Below are positions 7,590 through 16,119 of a stretch of 64,000 bases of DNA, piece after piece (position 1 is the stretch's first letter; each line of letters opens with the position of its first letter). The position numbers and the translations under genes are program-made. Location: the NCBI GenBank assembly GCA_949288785.1, contig CASELQ010000001.1:124001-188000 (forward strand), given 5' to 3'. This DNA is from an uncultured Eubacteriales bacterium. Its GTDB lineage: Bacteria; Bacillota; Clostridia; Christensenellales; Borkfalkiaceae. The notes beneath the pieces were generated by a model, which made no database searches, was not told the origin of the DNA, and saw nothing but the letters and a program-made list of their open reading frames with translations.

Positions 7590-8959
7590 ATCAGTTTTTC
7601 TCCGCGGCGTATCGCGGCGACGTTATTTAATACGGCTGCCGTAAAGCCGTTATATGCGCCCAAGTCTTCTCCCCACACCTTGCGATTGCTCATGAACTCT
7701 TCTATGCCGCCGTTTGCCGCAAAGTAGGCAAGATATTCCCCGTCGTCTTTAAACTCGGTCTTGCCGGAGGGAAGGTTTGCGTAATATTTACCGTCCTCTT
7801 TAGATATGCTTGCATAAAGCGCCATGAGATATGAAAAACCGACCGTAAGCCTTGCGGGTATTTTGCCGTGCGCGGCATAATAATCTTTAAAACTCGGCAG
7901 CACGCGCGCACGCCATTTGGATATGCTGTTTAAGGATATGGATATAAGCATGTGGTTAAGGTACGGGTTGAAAAACCTTTCCCTTACGCTTTGGGCAAAC
8001 TCGGCGGTGGCTTTGACGTTATCGGAGACAAAAGGTATTATCTCGTCTTTTAAAGTGCCGTCGAAAAACGAAAGGATGTCATTATCCTTCATGCAGTCTT
8101 CTACCGTGGTCTTGTTAAGCCACAGCCCCGCCGCCACCATGTTGGTATGGCTGCCGTTCAATACGCGCACCTTGCGGCGCTTGTAATAATGTATGTCCTC
8201 GGTTACGATCACGTTTATATTGTGCTCTCCCGATTTTATATACTTTTCTATATCGCCCTTCTTCTCCACTACCCACAGCCCGAAGGGTTCGCCCACGGAC
8301 ATAAGTTCGTCCTTTTCGCCTATGAGCGCGGTGAGGTGCTCCTCCGTCCGTTTATCGCGCGGGTAGCCCGAAACTATCCTGTCCACAAGGGTGTTGCAGT
8401 AATAATTGTTCTTTTCGTTCCAGTCCTTAAAACCCTGCTCCATTCCCCACAGTTCTACGTAGCGGGATACGCAGGAGCGCAGATTATCGGCGTTATCGTC
8501 TATAAGTTCCACGGGCATAAGATATACGCCGCCGCACCCCGCCTTATAACGCTCGTATAAAAATTCGGTGAGTTTCGCGGGGTACGATATATGCTCGAAA
8601 TCTCCGCGCTTGTCCTTTTCGTTAAAACATATGCCCGCTTCCGTGGTGTTGGAAACTATGATTTTCAGATCCTTGTCCCTTGCCAACGCCAAAAACTCAC
8701 CGTATTCGTTAAACGGGTCTATTGCCTTTTCTATACAGTTTACCTTGTAAACGTCTTCCGCGGCGGCGCCGTTTTTCATGCCGCGCAGGATAACGTGATA
8801 CCTGTTACCTTGACGGCGGAATTTATCCAGCGTGCCGAACGGTATGGGTTTTATTACGTTCACCCGGTAATCTCCGCCCTCTTTGTTTAAGGTTTCGAAA
8901 TACAGATCCGCAAAGGTCCTTAAAAAACCGCCTTCTCCGAACTGAGCCACCTTTATCAT
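7586..8959 (-). CDS. uxaB: Tagaturonate reductase (altronate oxidoreductase)
   Basis: A 457-residue member of the polyol-specific long-chain dehydrogenase family, reducing tagaturonate to altronate with NADH. The N-terminal Rossmann segment reads QFGEGGFLRTF (6-16), and the central NGSHTNMVAAG motif is typical of mannitol/altronate dehydrogenases. Operon position identifies it as UxaB rather than fructuronate reductase UxuB. It is the first gene of the uronate operon, with an AAGGAAGG ribosome site and a TATAAT box upstream, divergent from the AraC-type regulator. Confidence 0.92.
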   Translation of the reverse strand: MIKVAQFGEGGFLRTFADLYFETLNKEGGDYRVNVIKPIPFGTLDKFRRQGNRYHVILRGMKNGAAAEDVYKVNCIEKAIDPFNEYGEFLALARDKDLKIIVSNTTEAGICFNEKDKRGDFEHISYPAKLTEFLYERYKAGCGGVYLMPVELIDDNADNLRSCVSRYVELWGMEQGFKDWNEKNNYYCNTLVDRIVSGYPRDKRTEEHLTALIGEKDELMSVGEPFGLWVVEKKGDIEKYIKSGEHNINVIVTEDIHYYKRRKVRVLNGSHTNMVAAGLWLNKTTVEDCMKDNDILSFFDGTLKDEIIPFVSDNVKATAEFAQSVRERFFNPYLNHMLISISLNSISKWRARVLPSFKDYYAAHGKIPARLTVGFSYLMALYASISKEDGKYYANLPSGKTEFKDDGEYLAYFAANGGIEEFMSNRKVWGEDLGAYNGFTAAVLNNVAAIRRGEKLI

Positions 8960-8988
8960 CGAATTTTGCCTTCCTTGTTTTTTTGAAA

Positions 8989-8994
8989 ATTATA
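8989..8994 (-). promoter_or_regulatory. -10 box for the uronate operon
   Basis: A perfect minus-strand TATAAT lies 30 bases before the uxaB start. No good -35 is seen 17 bases upstream, which would fit a promoter needing an activator such as the divergent AraC-type protein; this last point is inference. Confidence 0.5.
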
Positions 8995-9006
8995 ACACAT
9001 TTTTAC

Positions 9007-9035
9007 TTGATAAACTATATAAAATATTATATAAT
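9007..9035 (+). promoter_or_regulatory. Promoter for the AraC-type regulator, overlapping an inverted repeat
   Basis: TTGATA (9007-9012), 17 bases, TATAAT (9030-9035). A 7-bp inverted repeat TATATAA/TTATATA with a 4-base spacer (9016-9033) overlaps the -10 box and lies just upstream of the opposing uxaB -10, so a protein bound there could affect both promoters. The AT-richness of the region means the repeat could be chance. Confidence 0.55.
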
Positions 9036-9075
9036 TATTCCGAATTGGATAAATATTAAAATATACGGCAAAAAT

Positions 9076-9870
9076 ATGAGTTTTATAGAATTCGATAAAT
9101 CGGTTAAGGACTATGAATGGCTGATGCAGGATTTTCACAGCCATTCGCATTACGAACTGTTCTTTCTCTTAAAAGGCAACCGCAGTTTTTTTCTGAAAGA
9201 CAAGATGTTCAGCATTTGCGCGCCCTGCCTTATAGTTATCCCCCCTTACACCATGCACCGCACGGAAGGTTCGGGATTTAAGCGCATAAACATAAACGTC
9301 TCGCCCGATTTTTTGAGCGCCTATGAAAAACAGGTTTTAAAAAAAGGCGACAACATCACCCCGCTTTCCATTACGGACGGCAAAACCCTTGAAAAACTGC
9401 TGGAAGAGGGGTGCGAAGTTTTTTCCGGCGGCGAAAAAAACAAGACCGATATTCTGAAAATTCTGTTCGGATATATAGTTTATAACATAGACAAACTCGA
9501 ACCCGCCTCCCCGGAAGTTTATACCGCGCACACGGAAAAGGTCCCCGCGGTGGTGCTGAAAATTTTGGAATACCTTTCTCACAATTTTATGTCGGAAATT
9601 TCGCTCACCGCACTTTCGGAAAAGTTTTTTACTTCCAAGGCAAGTATTTGCGCCAACTTTAAAAAGACAATGAACTGCACCGTAAACGAATATCTTACCA
9701 CTTTAAGGCTTAACAAAGCAAAACAACTCCTTGCCACCTCCGACAAATCTTTGGAAAAAATTGCGGAGATAAGCGGCTTTTCTTCCGCAATGTATATGGG
9801 GCTGGTGTTCAGAAAAAAGGTGGGGCTTTCCCCGTTAGGATACAGGAAACTGGAAAAGTCCAAAGTCTGA
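9076..9870 (+). CDS. AraC-family transcriptional regulator of the uronate operon
   Basis: A 264-residue regulator with an N-terminal cupin-like sensing domain (HSHSHYELFFLLKG, then a second IVIPPYTMHR strand) and two C-terminal helix-turn-helix motifs covering roughly the last 90 residues (ISLTALSEKFF and LEKIAEISGF). The divergent arrangement suggests it controls uxaB-uxaA-uxaC-eda-kdgK in response to a uronate or pathway intermediate; this is inference. The frame is open further upstream, but the promoter -10 at 9030-9035 excludes the longer form, and the ATG at 9076 begins the domain. Its ribosome site is poor, which suggests low expression. Confidence 0.85.
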   Translation: MSFIEFDKSVKDYEWLMQDFHSHSHYELFFLLKGNRSFFLKDKMFSICAPCLIVIPPYTMHRTEGSGFKRININVSPDFLSAYEKQVLKKGDNITPLSITDGKTLEKLLEEGCEVFSGGEKNKTDILKILFGYIVYNIDKLEPASPEVYTAHTEKVPAVVLKILEYLSHNFMSEISLTALSEKFFTSKASICANFKKTMNCTVNEYLTTLRLNKAKQLLATSDKSLEKIAEISGFSSAMYMGLVFRKKVGLSPLGYRKLEKSKV

Positions 9871-9913
9871 TATTTATAATATACTTATTGCCATTGCCGC
9901 GCATTATAATTAT

Positions 9914-9943
9914 TTGACAATTTTATATTATATATTGTATAAT
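9914..9943 (+). promoter_or_regulatory. Promoter for the CDF transporter
   Basis: TTGACA (9914-9919), 18 bases, TATAAT (9938-9943). The leader contains a small GCCGC/GCGGC hairpin at 9960-9973, followed by TGTTTTC, before an AAGGT ribosome site. Confidence 0.7.
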
Positions 9944-9991
9944 TATATAATGTTAAAAGGCCGCGCATGCGGCTGTTTTCAAGGTCGTTAT

Positions 9992-10906
9992 ATGGACGCT
10001 GTTACACGCAAAAAAACCGGCATGAGGGTAGCCGCTATCACTCTTGCCGCCAATTTGGGGCTTGCCGCAATGAAACTTGCGGCGGGAATATTCGGGCATT
10101 CCTCCGCCCTTATTTCGGACGCCGCCAACTCCGCGGCGGACGTTTTTTCCACGGCTATAGTGATAACCGGGCTGTGCCTTGCAGCAAAGCCGACGGATGA
10201 GTCTCACCCGTACGGACATGAGCGTATGGAATGCGCCATATCGGTCATCCTTGCCGTCATTTTGCTTGCTACCGGCGGACTTATAGGTTATAACGGCGTG
10301 TTAAGCCTTATAAGCGGAGATTATCTTTCCGCGGCAACGCCGAATTATATCGCCGTAATCGCGGTAATAGTAACGGTGGCGGTAAAGGAGACGCTGTACA
10401 GATTCACCATTTCGGCGGCAAAAAAACTCAATTCCGTTTCTCTGAAAGCCAGCGCATGGGATCACCGGGAGGACGTGTTTACTTCCCTCGGCGCGCTTGT
10501 GGGTATAATAGGCGGTATGCTGGGCTACAAGATTGTGGACGTTATCGCTTCGCTTGCCATATGCCTTGTTATTATTTGGGCGGGCGTAAAGGTATTTTTA
10601 GAGGCGGTGGACAAGATGGTGGACAGAGCGTGCCCGCCCGAATTTACCGAAAAGCTTAAAACCGCGCTGTTATCTATCGACGGCGTTATTAGCGTGGACG
10701 ATATAAAGACGCGCGTTTTCGGCGACAGGATATACGTGGACGTGGAGATAGGCGCATATGAATACCTCACCTTAAAAGACGCTCACACCATTGCCGAAGC
10801 CGCGCACGCCGAAATAGAGGCTTTTGACGAACGGATAAAGCACTGTATGGTGCACGTGAACCCCGTTCCCTCCCCTCTCGGAAAAGACTATAACGACATA
10901 GGATAA
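9992..10906 (+). CDS. Cation diffusion facilitator, probable Mn(II) exporter
   Basis: A 304-residue CDF antiporter with about six transmembrane helices and a cytoplasmic C-terminal domain (KLKTALLSIDGVISVDDIKTR onward in short). The ligand positions of helix 2 read N46-S-A-A-D50 and those of helix 5 D157-H-R-E-D161. Zn/Fe exporters of the FieF type usually have a His in helix 5, whereas Asp/Asn-only sites are associated with the Mn subfamily (MntE, MneP). The loop HPYGHER at 72-78 is conserved in the family. The start at 9992 follows AAGGT; the frame is open upstream but passes through the promoter. Mn specificity is inferred. Confidence 0.85.
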   Translation: MDAVTRKKTGMRVAAITLAANLGLAAMKLAAGIFGHSSALISDAANSAADVFSTAIVITGLCLAAKPTDESHPYGHERMECAISVILAVILLATGGLIGYNGVLSLISGDYLSAATPNYIAVIAVIVTVAVKETLYRFTISAAKKLNSVSLKASAWDHREDVFTSLGALVGIIGGMLGYKIVDVIASLAICLVIIWAGVKVFLEAVDKMVDRACPPEFTEKLKTALLSIDGVISVDDIKTRVFGDRIYVDVEIGAYEYLTLKDAHTIAEAAHAEIEAFDERIKHCMVHVNPVPSPLGKDYNDIG

Positions 10907-10944
10907 TAATTATACGGGGAATTTCACGCCCCGCGGGACTTGAC

Positions 10945-11643
10945 ATGAAAATTTACGGAATGGAAAAACTTTCGCTGGTAGATTACGACGGGGTGGTAAG
11001 CGCCACCGTATTTACGGGGGCGTGCAATTTTAAATGCCCGTTCTGCCACAACGCCGCGCTCGTGCTGGACTATAACACCCTTCCCGCAATGCCGGAAGAG
11101 GAGATATTCGGTTATCTCAAAAAACGCAGGGGCATTCTCGAAGGGGTGTGCATAACGGGCGGCGAACCCACCCTTCACCCGGATCTTCCCGAATTCTGCA
11201 AAAAAATAAAAGATTTAGGCTATCTTGTAAAACTTGACACCAACGGCACCAACCCCGCCATGATAAGAAAACTTTACGAGGGCGGGCTTGCGGACTATTT
11301 TGCCATGGACATAAAAAACGACAGGGCGCACTATTCCGCCATAACCGGGCTGAATAATTACGACCCCGTGCCCGTGGCGGAAAGCGCGGACTTTTTTATT
11401 AACGGCAAGGCGGACTATGAATTCCGCACCACCCTTATTAAAGAATACCACGAAAGGGAAAATATTCTTGCGATAGGCGAATGGATAAAGGGTGCGAAAC
11501 GGTATTTTCTGCAAAAGTTTAAAAGCGGAGATTTCTGTATGACGGACAACCTGCACGAGGTGGATACCCCCGCCGCAAAAGAATATGCCGGTTTGCTTAA
11601 AAACTTTGTGCCCGATACAAGGCTCAGAGGTTACGATATTTAG
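10945..11643 (+). CDS. Radical SAM protein, anaerobic ribonucleotide reductase activase-like
   Basis: A 232-residue radical-SAM enzyme resembling the NrdG2 type (TIGR02495), which makes the glycyl radical of anaerobic ribonucleotide reductase. The cluster motif is C27-NFK-C31-PF-C34, followed by the TGGEP SAM-binding motif at 71-75 and a KLDTNGTNP segment. No nrdD lies in the window, so the partner is not shown and another glycyl-radical enzyme cannot be excluded. The gene is in the same direction as the CDF gene 38 bases upstream; its ribosome site is weak. Confidence 0.8.
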   Translation: MKIYGMEKLSLVDYDGVVSATVFTGACNFKCPFCHNAALVLDYNTLPAMPEEEIFGYLKKRRGILEGVCITGGEPTLHPDLPEFCKKIKDLGYLVKLDTNGTNPAMIRKLYEGGLADYFAMDIKNDRAHYSAITGLNNYDPVPVAESADFFINGKADYEFRTTLIKEYHERENILAIGEWIKGAKRYFLQKFKSGDFCMTDNLHEVDTPAAKEYAGLLKNFVPDTRLRGYDI

Positions 11644-11733
11644 CGGCCGTTATTGACCGTTAGGCTTTAACCGCGGTACTCCCGGTTTAACTTAAACTAT
11701 TTAATTTACTCGGATTTTTCAAAGGAGAAAGTC

Positions 11734-12720
11734 ATGACAGGTTTTATTTTTGCGCTTGTGGCGCTCTTGTGTTGGAGCGGCTCCGATCTATTCAGCAAAC
11801 TCTCTACCTCGCAACAGGATAAATTCAGCCACTGGCGGGTAATATTCGCCGTGGGCGCGATAATGGGCATACACGCCGTTATCACCCTCATTTTCGGCGC
11901 ATTCCTTGATCCCGAAACCACACCCGAATTTATCCTTACCGTACTTTACACCGATTTCAAACCCATGGATTTCGTTTACTATCTGCCGGTGGCGTTTATT
12001 TATCTTGCCGCCATGGTGATAGGCTATGTGGGATTAAGGTACATAGAACTGTCCGTCTCCTCCCCCATATGTAACTCCTCCGGTTCGCTTGCAATACTGA
12101 TATGCGCCATACTCGGCTGGGCGGTGCTGGACGGGCTTTCCGTTGCCGCGGTGGTGCTCATAACCGCGGGTATCATAGGGCTGGGCTTTACCGAATATTT
12201 CGAGGACGAACAGATTAAGGCAATGCGCCAGGATAAATCTCAGTTCAAGTACACGAGGAGCCTTATCGCCATAATTATTCCCGTTATCTACCTCGTGATG
12301 GACGCGCTCGGCACGGTGGGCGACCAGCTGATTTACGAACTGGAACTGTTTGAGATGAGCGACTACGCCAGCAACACCGCCTTTGAATTTACCTCTCTGT
12401 GCTTTGCCATATTCGCTTTTATATGGGTGAAGTTCGTGAAAAAACAGAACTTCTTCCGCAAACGGGGCGAGGACACAAAGAGAAGCCGCGCGCTGGTAAT
12501 TGGCGGCGTGTGCGAGACCGTTGGCCAGATGTTTTACATGGCGGTGATGTTTTCCGACTTTAAGGCGGGCATGCCCATGATTTCGGCTTACTGCGTGGTT
12601 TCGGTACTGTGGAGCAGGATATTCTTAAAAGAAAAACTTTCCTGGAAACATTATCTTGCAATCTTTATCACCATATTGGGCATTATTTTGCTTGCCGTGG
12701 CGGAAATGCTTGCCGAATAG
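11734..12720 (+). CDS. DMT-superfamily (EamA-like) membrane transporter
   Basis: A 328-residue integral membrane protein with about ten hydrophobic helices arranged as two halves, split by a charged loop around residues 150-180. The first helix has a Trp-Ser-Gly-Ser-Asp segment near residues 14-18, and the last helices carry the Ser-Val-Leu-Trp-Ser-Arg pattern common in drug/metabolite transporters. The substrate cannot be predicted. An AAAGGAG site precedes the ATG and a strong terminator follows, so it may be transcribed alone; 90 bases separate it from the upstream radical-SAM gene. Confidence 0.85.
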   Translation: MTGFIFALVALLCWSGSDLFSKLSTSQQDKFSHWRVIFAVGAIMGIHAVITLIFGAFLDPETTPEFILTVLYTDFKPMDFVYYLPVAFIYLAAMVIGYVGLRYIELSVSSPICNSSGSLAILICAILGWAVLDGLSVAAVVLITAGIIGLGFTEYFEDEQIKAMRQDKSQFKYTRSLIAIIIPVIYLVMDALGTVGDQLIYELELFEMSDYASNTAFEFTSLCFAIFAFIWVKFVKKQNFFRKRGEDTKRSRALVIGGVCETVGQMFYMAVMFSDFKAGMPMISAYCVVSVLWSRIFLKEKLSWKHYLAIFITILGIILLAVAEMLAE

Positions 12721-12771
12721 CGGACGGCTTTACCCGTTTTTTACCTGTTAACGAATATTAAATTATATATA

Positions 12772-12814
12772 GCCACCCGCACCAAAACAATGCTTAGGTG
12801 CGGGTGGCTTTTTT
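12772..12814 (+). terminator. Terminator after the DMT transporter
   Basis: A perfect 12-bp stem (GCCACCCGCACC with its complement, 12772-12783/12797-12808) is followed by six T. A weaker TTCGG/CCGAA hairpin with a T-rich tail follows at 12834-12855. Confidence 0.9.
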
Positions 12815-12887
12815 GCTTTTATTCTTAGTTTTTTTCGGTTTTTCCGAATATTTTTCATTGACCCTTATGCGGGCGGCGCACTGCGGG

Positions 12888-13598
12888 TCATGCCGCGCCC
12901 TCTGCCGATTCCGCTATATATCTCACTATCCCCTTAAACATTGAGTAGCAAAGGCTGTCGCGGTATTCTTCGGTTACGAGCAGGCTCTCGTCCTCAGGGT
13001 TGGAAAGAAAACCGCACTCGGCAATGACTGACGGGTAGTCCGTGCAGTTGAGGATATAATAATCTCCCGTGAGAGCGGAAAAGGCGCGTTCGCTGGTGTC
13101 CATTCCGTTGAATTCTTCCTGAATGCTTTCCGCAAGTTTTTTTCCGTTTTCATCCCCCGCCTTATAAAACACTTGCGCGCCCCTGCGGCTGGAAACCGAG
13201 TATTTATTGAGATGCACGCTCACCACCAACGCGGGGTTTGCTTTCAATATAATATCGCGCCGCTTTTCCATATCCTTGCGCTTTAACCCGGAAGTAGCCA
13301 GCCCGTAAAGCCCCGCATCCGAACTGCGAGTGAGCACCACTTTAAAGCCCGCGTCTTCAAGATAGTCCCTCAGCTTTTTTACTATGAGCAGATTGAGTTC
13401 GCTCTCCTTTACCCCGGTGTTTACCCCCGTAACCCCGCCGTCTATACCGCCGTGCCCCGCATCCAGCACCACGGTAAGCCCGCTTTTATCGGCGCCGGCG
13501 CTCCCGCCGTTTATGGCGGTAAAACAGATGGCGGCGGTAACTGCCGTCAAAATTATCACCGCCACGACAAGAATTGTCCTTTTACTTATCACCCACAC
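12888..13598 (-). CDS. cwlD: N-acetylmuramoyl-L-alanine amidase, CwlD-like
   Basis: A 236-residue membrane-anchored amidase_3 protein that cleaves the bond between muramic acid and the stem peptide. One N-terminal transmembrane helix (about 7-28) is followed by the catalytic domain: His49 in DAGHGG, a Glu near 65-67, His129 in SVHLN, and Glu194 in AECGFLSN. CwlD homologues act in spore cortex modification, which fits the other spore-associated families here, but vegetative amidases look similar. I chose the GTG at 13596-13598, which follows an AAAGGAG site by 7 bases; the longer frame begins inside a repeat-rich upstream region. The gene ends in a GC-rich inverted repeat next to the plus-strand terminators. 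Confidence 0.8.
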   Translation of the reverse strand: MWVISKRTILVVAVIILTAVTAAICFTAINGGSAGADKSGLTVVLDAGHGGIDGGVTGVNTGVKESELNLLIVKKLRDYLEDAGFKVVLTRSSDAGLYGLATSGLKRKDMEKRRDIILKANPALVVSVHLNKYSVSSRRGAQVFYKAGDENGKKLAESIQEEFNGMDTSERAFSALTGDYYILNCTDYPSVIAECGFLSNPEDESLLVTEEYRDSLCYSMFKGIVRYIAESAEGAA

Positions 13599-13612
13599 CG
13601 TTTGCTCCTTTA

Positions 13613-13651
13613 TTGTTGATAACTCCCGCCTACTTATCAACTTATCAACAA
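13613..13651. repeat. Inverted/direct TTATCAAC repeats upstream of cwlD
   Basis: TTGTTGATAA at 13613-13622 and its exact complement TTATCAACAA at 13642-13651 form a 10-bp inverted repeat. TTATCAAC also occurs twice in tandem at 13634-13649. The cluster overlaps the region just before the cwlD ribosome site, so it could be an operator or a leader hairpin. Confidence 0.5.
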
Positions 13652-13720
13652 TTTTACTTTATTTTAAGCGGCTCTGCCACGGTAAAGTATATTGTCAAAG
13701 GGCGCGCTTTATGACCGCAG

Positions 13721-13762
13721 GGCAGCAAAAAAGCGGGACTTTCATCCCGCTTTTTTGCTGCC
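13721..13762. terminator. Bidirectional terminator after pfp
   Basis: A perfect 18-bp stem (13721-13738/13745-13762) with a 6-base loop contains AAAAAA/TTTTTT tracts around a GCGGGA core, giving a U-tract in both directions. It ends the murB-to-pfp transcript and separates it from cwlD. Confidence 0.9.
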
Positions 13763-13783
13763 GTTAAACGGTTTTTTATCAGT

Positions 13784-15034
13784 TTATTTCTTGGATACGG
13801 GGACTTTTTTAAGCCGCGCGAATCTCGGCAGCCCGTCTTCCTTGGGCATGTCCGCCTCTCCCTGAATTAGGGGCAGCGCGTACTTTACAAACTCCTCAGA
13901 AACGCCGGTGCCGTTGTTGATTATCCATTCTTTTGGCACCGTCCTTTCGGTGTTTGCCGCAAGCTCTAACGGGAGGAGCTGATATTCGCATTCATATTTA
14001 TCCCCTTCCTTTCTCTTGTAGCACACCATCTTGTCCGTTTCTCCGCGCACGGCGGCCTTTACCGCCTGCCTGCCCGCCTCAAACGTCTCTTCTATATCCG
14101 TCTTGCTGGCGCAGTGCGCGGCGCAGCGCTGCATTAAGGAAAGTTCTATCGGGCGGGTCTTTATACCCGTCTTTTCCTTTATCACGTTTGCGAGGTTTGC
14201 CGCAACGCCGCCGAGCTGGGCATGCCCGAAACTGTCCCTTGCGCCCGCCTTTCCCAGAAGTTCGCTTATGAGCGTGCCGTTTTTATCGTGAATACCTTCG
14301 GAAACGCACACAATGCACTTGTTGTTGTTCTTGGCGCATACCGCCTTTACGTCCTCGACGAACTTATCTACGTCGAAATCGGTTTCAGGAAGGTAGATGA
14401 GGTCCGCGCCGTAACCTTTATAGCCCGCAAGCGCCGCGGAAGCGGTAAGCCAGCCTGCGTTTCTGCCCATCGCCTCTATTATGCAGATGAGCCCCGTGTC
14501 GTACACCTTGGCGTCCAGATTTATTTCCATTATGGTGGTGGCGATATACTTTGCCGCCGAAGCAAATCCCGGGCAGTGGTCGGTGCCGTAAAGGTCGTTG
14601 TCTATGGTCTTGGGTACTCCTATGACGTTCATCTCGTATCCCGACTTTGCCATATACTTGCTTATTTTGTTGCAGGTATCCATACTGTCGTTGCCGCCGT
14701 TATAGAAAAAATACCGCACGTCGTATTTTTTGAACACTTCGAGAAGGCGCTTGTAATCGGTATCGTCCTCCTCGGCGTTCTTTAATTTATATCTCACGGA
14801 ACCCAGGGCCGAGGACGGAGTGTGCTTTAAAAGCTCAAGCTCTTTCCTGTCTTCCTTTCCCATGTCGTAAAACTCTTCGTTCAATATGCCTCTTATGCCG
14901 TGCGCCGCGCCGTAAACGGCGGTTATCTCCCGGCTTTCAAGCCCCTCGATGAATACTCCCGCCGCACTTGCGTTTATTACGGAAGTGGGCCCGCCCGACT
15001 GCGCGAACATCAGCGCGCCTTTCAAACCTTTCAT
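13784..15034 (-). CDS. pfp: Pyrophosphate-dependent 6-phosphofructokinase
   Basis: A 416-residue PfkA-family enzyme that phosphorylates fructose 6-phosphate, probably with PPi, reversibly. The two donor-determining motifs are of the PPi type: GGNDS at 113-117 has Asp116 where ATP enzymes have Gly, and PKTIDND has Lys142 where ATP enzymes have Gly. The AEGIH-like SEGIHDKNGT and the C-terminal extension past 320 residues also fit. It lies 21 bases after the ATP-type pfkA, so both donors are available from one transcript. Confidence 0.9.
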   Translation of the reverse strand: MKGLKGALMFAQSGGPTSVINASAAGVFIEGLESREITAVYGAAHGIRGILNEEFYDMGKEDRKELELLKHTPSSALGSVRYKLKNAEEDDTDYKRLLEVFKKYDVRYFFYNGGNDSMDTCNKISKYMAKSGYEMNVIGVPKTIDNDLYGTDHCPGFASAAKYIATTIMEINLDAKVYDTGLICIIEAMGRNAGWLTASAALAGYKGYGADLIYLPETDFDVDKFVEDVKAVCAKNNNKCIVCVSEGIHDKNGTLISELLGKAGARDSFGHAQLGGVAANLANVIKEKTGIKTRPIELSLMQRCAAHCASKTDIEETFEAGRQAVKAAVRGETDKMVCYKRKEGDKYECEYQLLPLELAANTERTVPKEWIINNGTGVSEEFVKYALPLIQGEADMPKEDGLPRFARLKKVPVSKK

Positions 15035-15055
15035 GTGTTCTTCTCCTTTTTTATT

Positions 15056-16018
15056 TTACAGGCTCAGTATCTGAGCGATATCGTACAGTTTTTTATCGAA
15101 TCTCTTTTCAAACTTGGGCACTTCGTCAAACGGGACGGTTATGACCTTGTTGTTCCTTATGCCGATTGCAAGGCTTTCGGAATCGTTCATTAAAAGTTCC
15201 ACCGCCTTGTAGCCGAAACGCGCCGCATACACCCTGTCCGCCATACTGGGCGCGCCGCCGCGCTGAATATAGCCGAAGTTGGTTACTTTTACGTTTATCC
15301 CGCTCTTTTCCTGAACGTAAGACGCTATTTCGTCCCTGTTGCCGGCGCCCTCCGCAAGGATCATCATGTTGGAAGTTTTGCCGCGGAGATAACTCTTTTT
15401 GATGGAAGCCGCTATCTGATCCAGATCGTACGGAATCTCGGGCACCAGCACGTACTCCGCGCCGCCCGCCACGCCGGCGTAAAGCGCTATGTCGCCGCAG
15501 TTGCGCCCCATGACTTCCAAAAGGCACACCCTGTCATGCGAGTGCATGGTGTCCCTTAAATTGCTTATCGCCCAAAGCACGGTATTTACCGCCGTGTCGA
15601 ACCCGACCGTATAGTCCGTATACGCAAGGTCGTTGTCTATGGTGCCGGGAATACCCATTATCTTTATCCCGAAATTTTCGGTAAGGTCGCGCGCGCCGCG
15701 GAAAGTCCCGTCTCCCCCTATCACCACAAGCCCTTCTATCCCGAAAGCCGAAAGCGCGTCCGCCGCCTGGCGCTGCACCTCCACATCCTTAAATTCGGGG
15801 CAGCGCGCCGTCCTTAAAAAGGTGCCGCCTTTATGTATCATGTCCGAGACCGAGCGCGAACCCAGCCGGGTTATCTCGCCCTTGACGAGCCCCGCGTACC
15901 CCCGCTCTATTCCGTAAACATCTAAATTATTATTTAGCGCCGTGCGCACCACCGCCCTTATGCAGGCGTTCATACCCGGCGCGTCCCCTCCGCTTGTAAG
16001 CACCGCTATCCTCTTCAT
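15056..16018 (-). CDS. pfkA: ATP-dependent 6-phosphofructokinase
   Basis: A 320-residue bacterial phosphofructokinase committing fructose 6-phosphate to glycolysis. GGDGT at 101-105 and PGTIDND at 124-130 (Gly125, catalytic Asp128) are the ATP-type motifs. SGGDAPGMN at 9-17 and the effector-site residues around RGGAPSMADR are present, and length is standard. It lies 101 bases downstream of dnaE, the usual Firmicute neighbour, but is followed by a PPi-type paralogue rather than pyruvate kinase. Confidence 0.97.
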   Translation of the reverse strand: MKRIAVLTSGGDAPGMNACIRAVVRTALNNNLDVYGIERGYAGLVKGEITRLGSRSVSDMIHKGGTFLRTARCPEFKDVEVQRQAADALSAFGIEGLVVIGGDGTFRGARDLTENFGIKIMGIPGTIDNDLAYTDYTVGFDTAVNTVLWAISNLRDTMHSHDRVCLLEVMGRNCGDIALYAGVAGGAEYVLVPEIPYDLDQIAASIKKSYLRGKTSNMMILAEGAGNRDEIASYVQEKSGINVKVTNFGYIQRGGAPSMADRVYAARFGYKAVELLMNDSESLAIGIRNNKVITVPFDEVPKFEKRFDKKLYDIAQILSL

Positions 16019-16119
16019 AGGTATCCTCCTGTATTGTTTTCATGTTACCGTTATACTTTTTTTACCAGCAATTATTTTATCACAACATTCGAGAAAATGC
16101 TATTTTTTTATATTGCTTT

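Noticed and set aside
14222..14785. Plus-strand frame opposite pfp
   Set aside because: It is antisense to a clearly conserved enzyme, with no ribosome site or recognisable domain; similar shadow frames opposite dnaE, thrS and others were rejected for the same reason.
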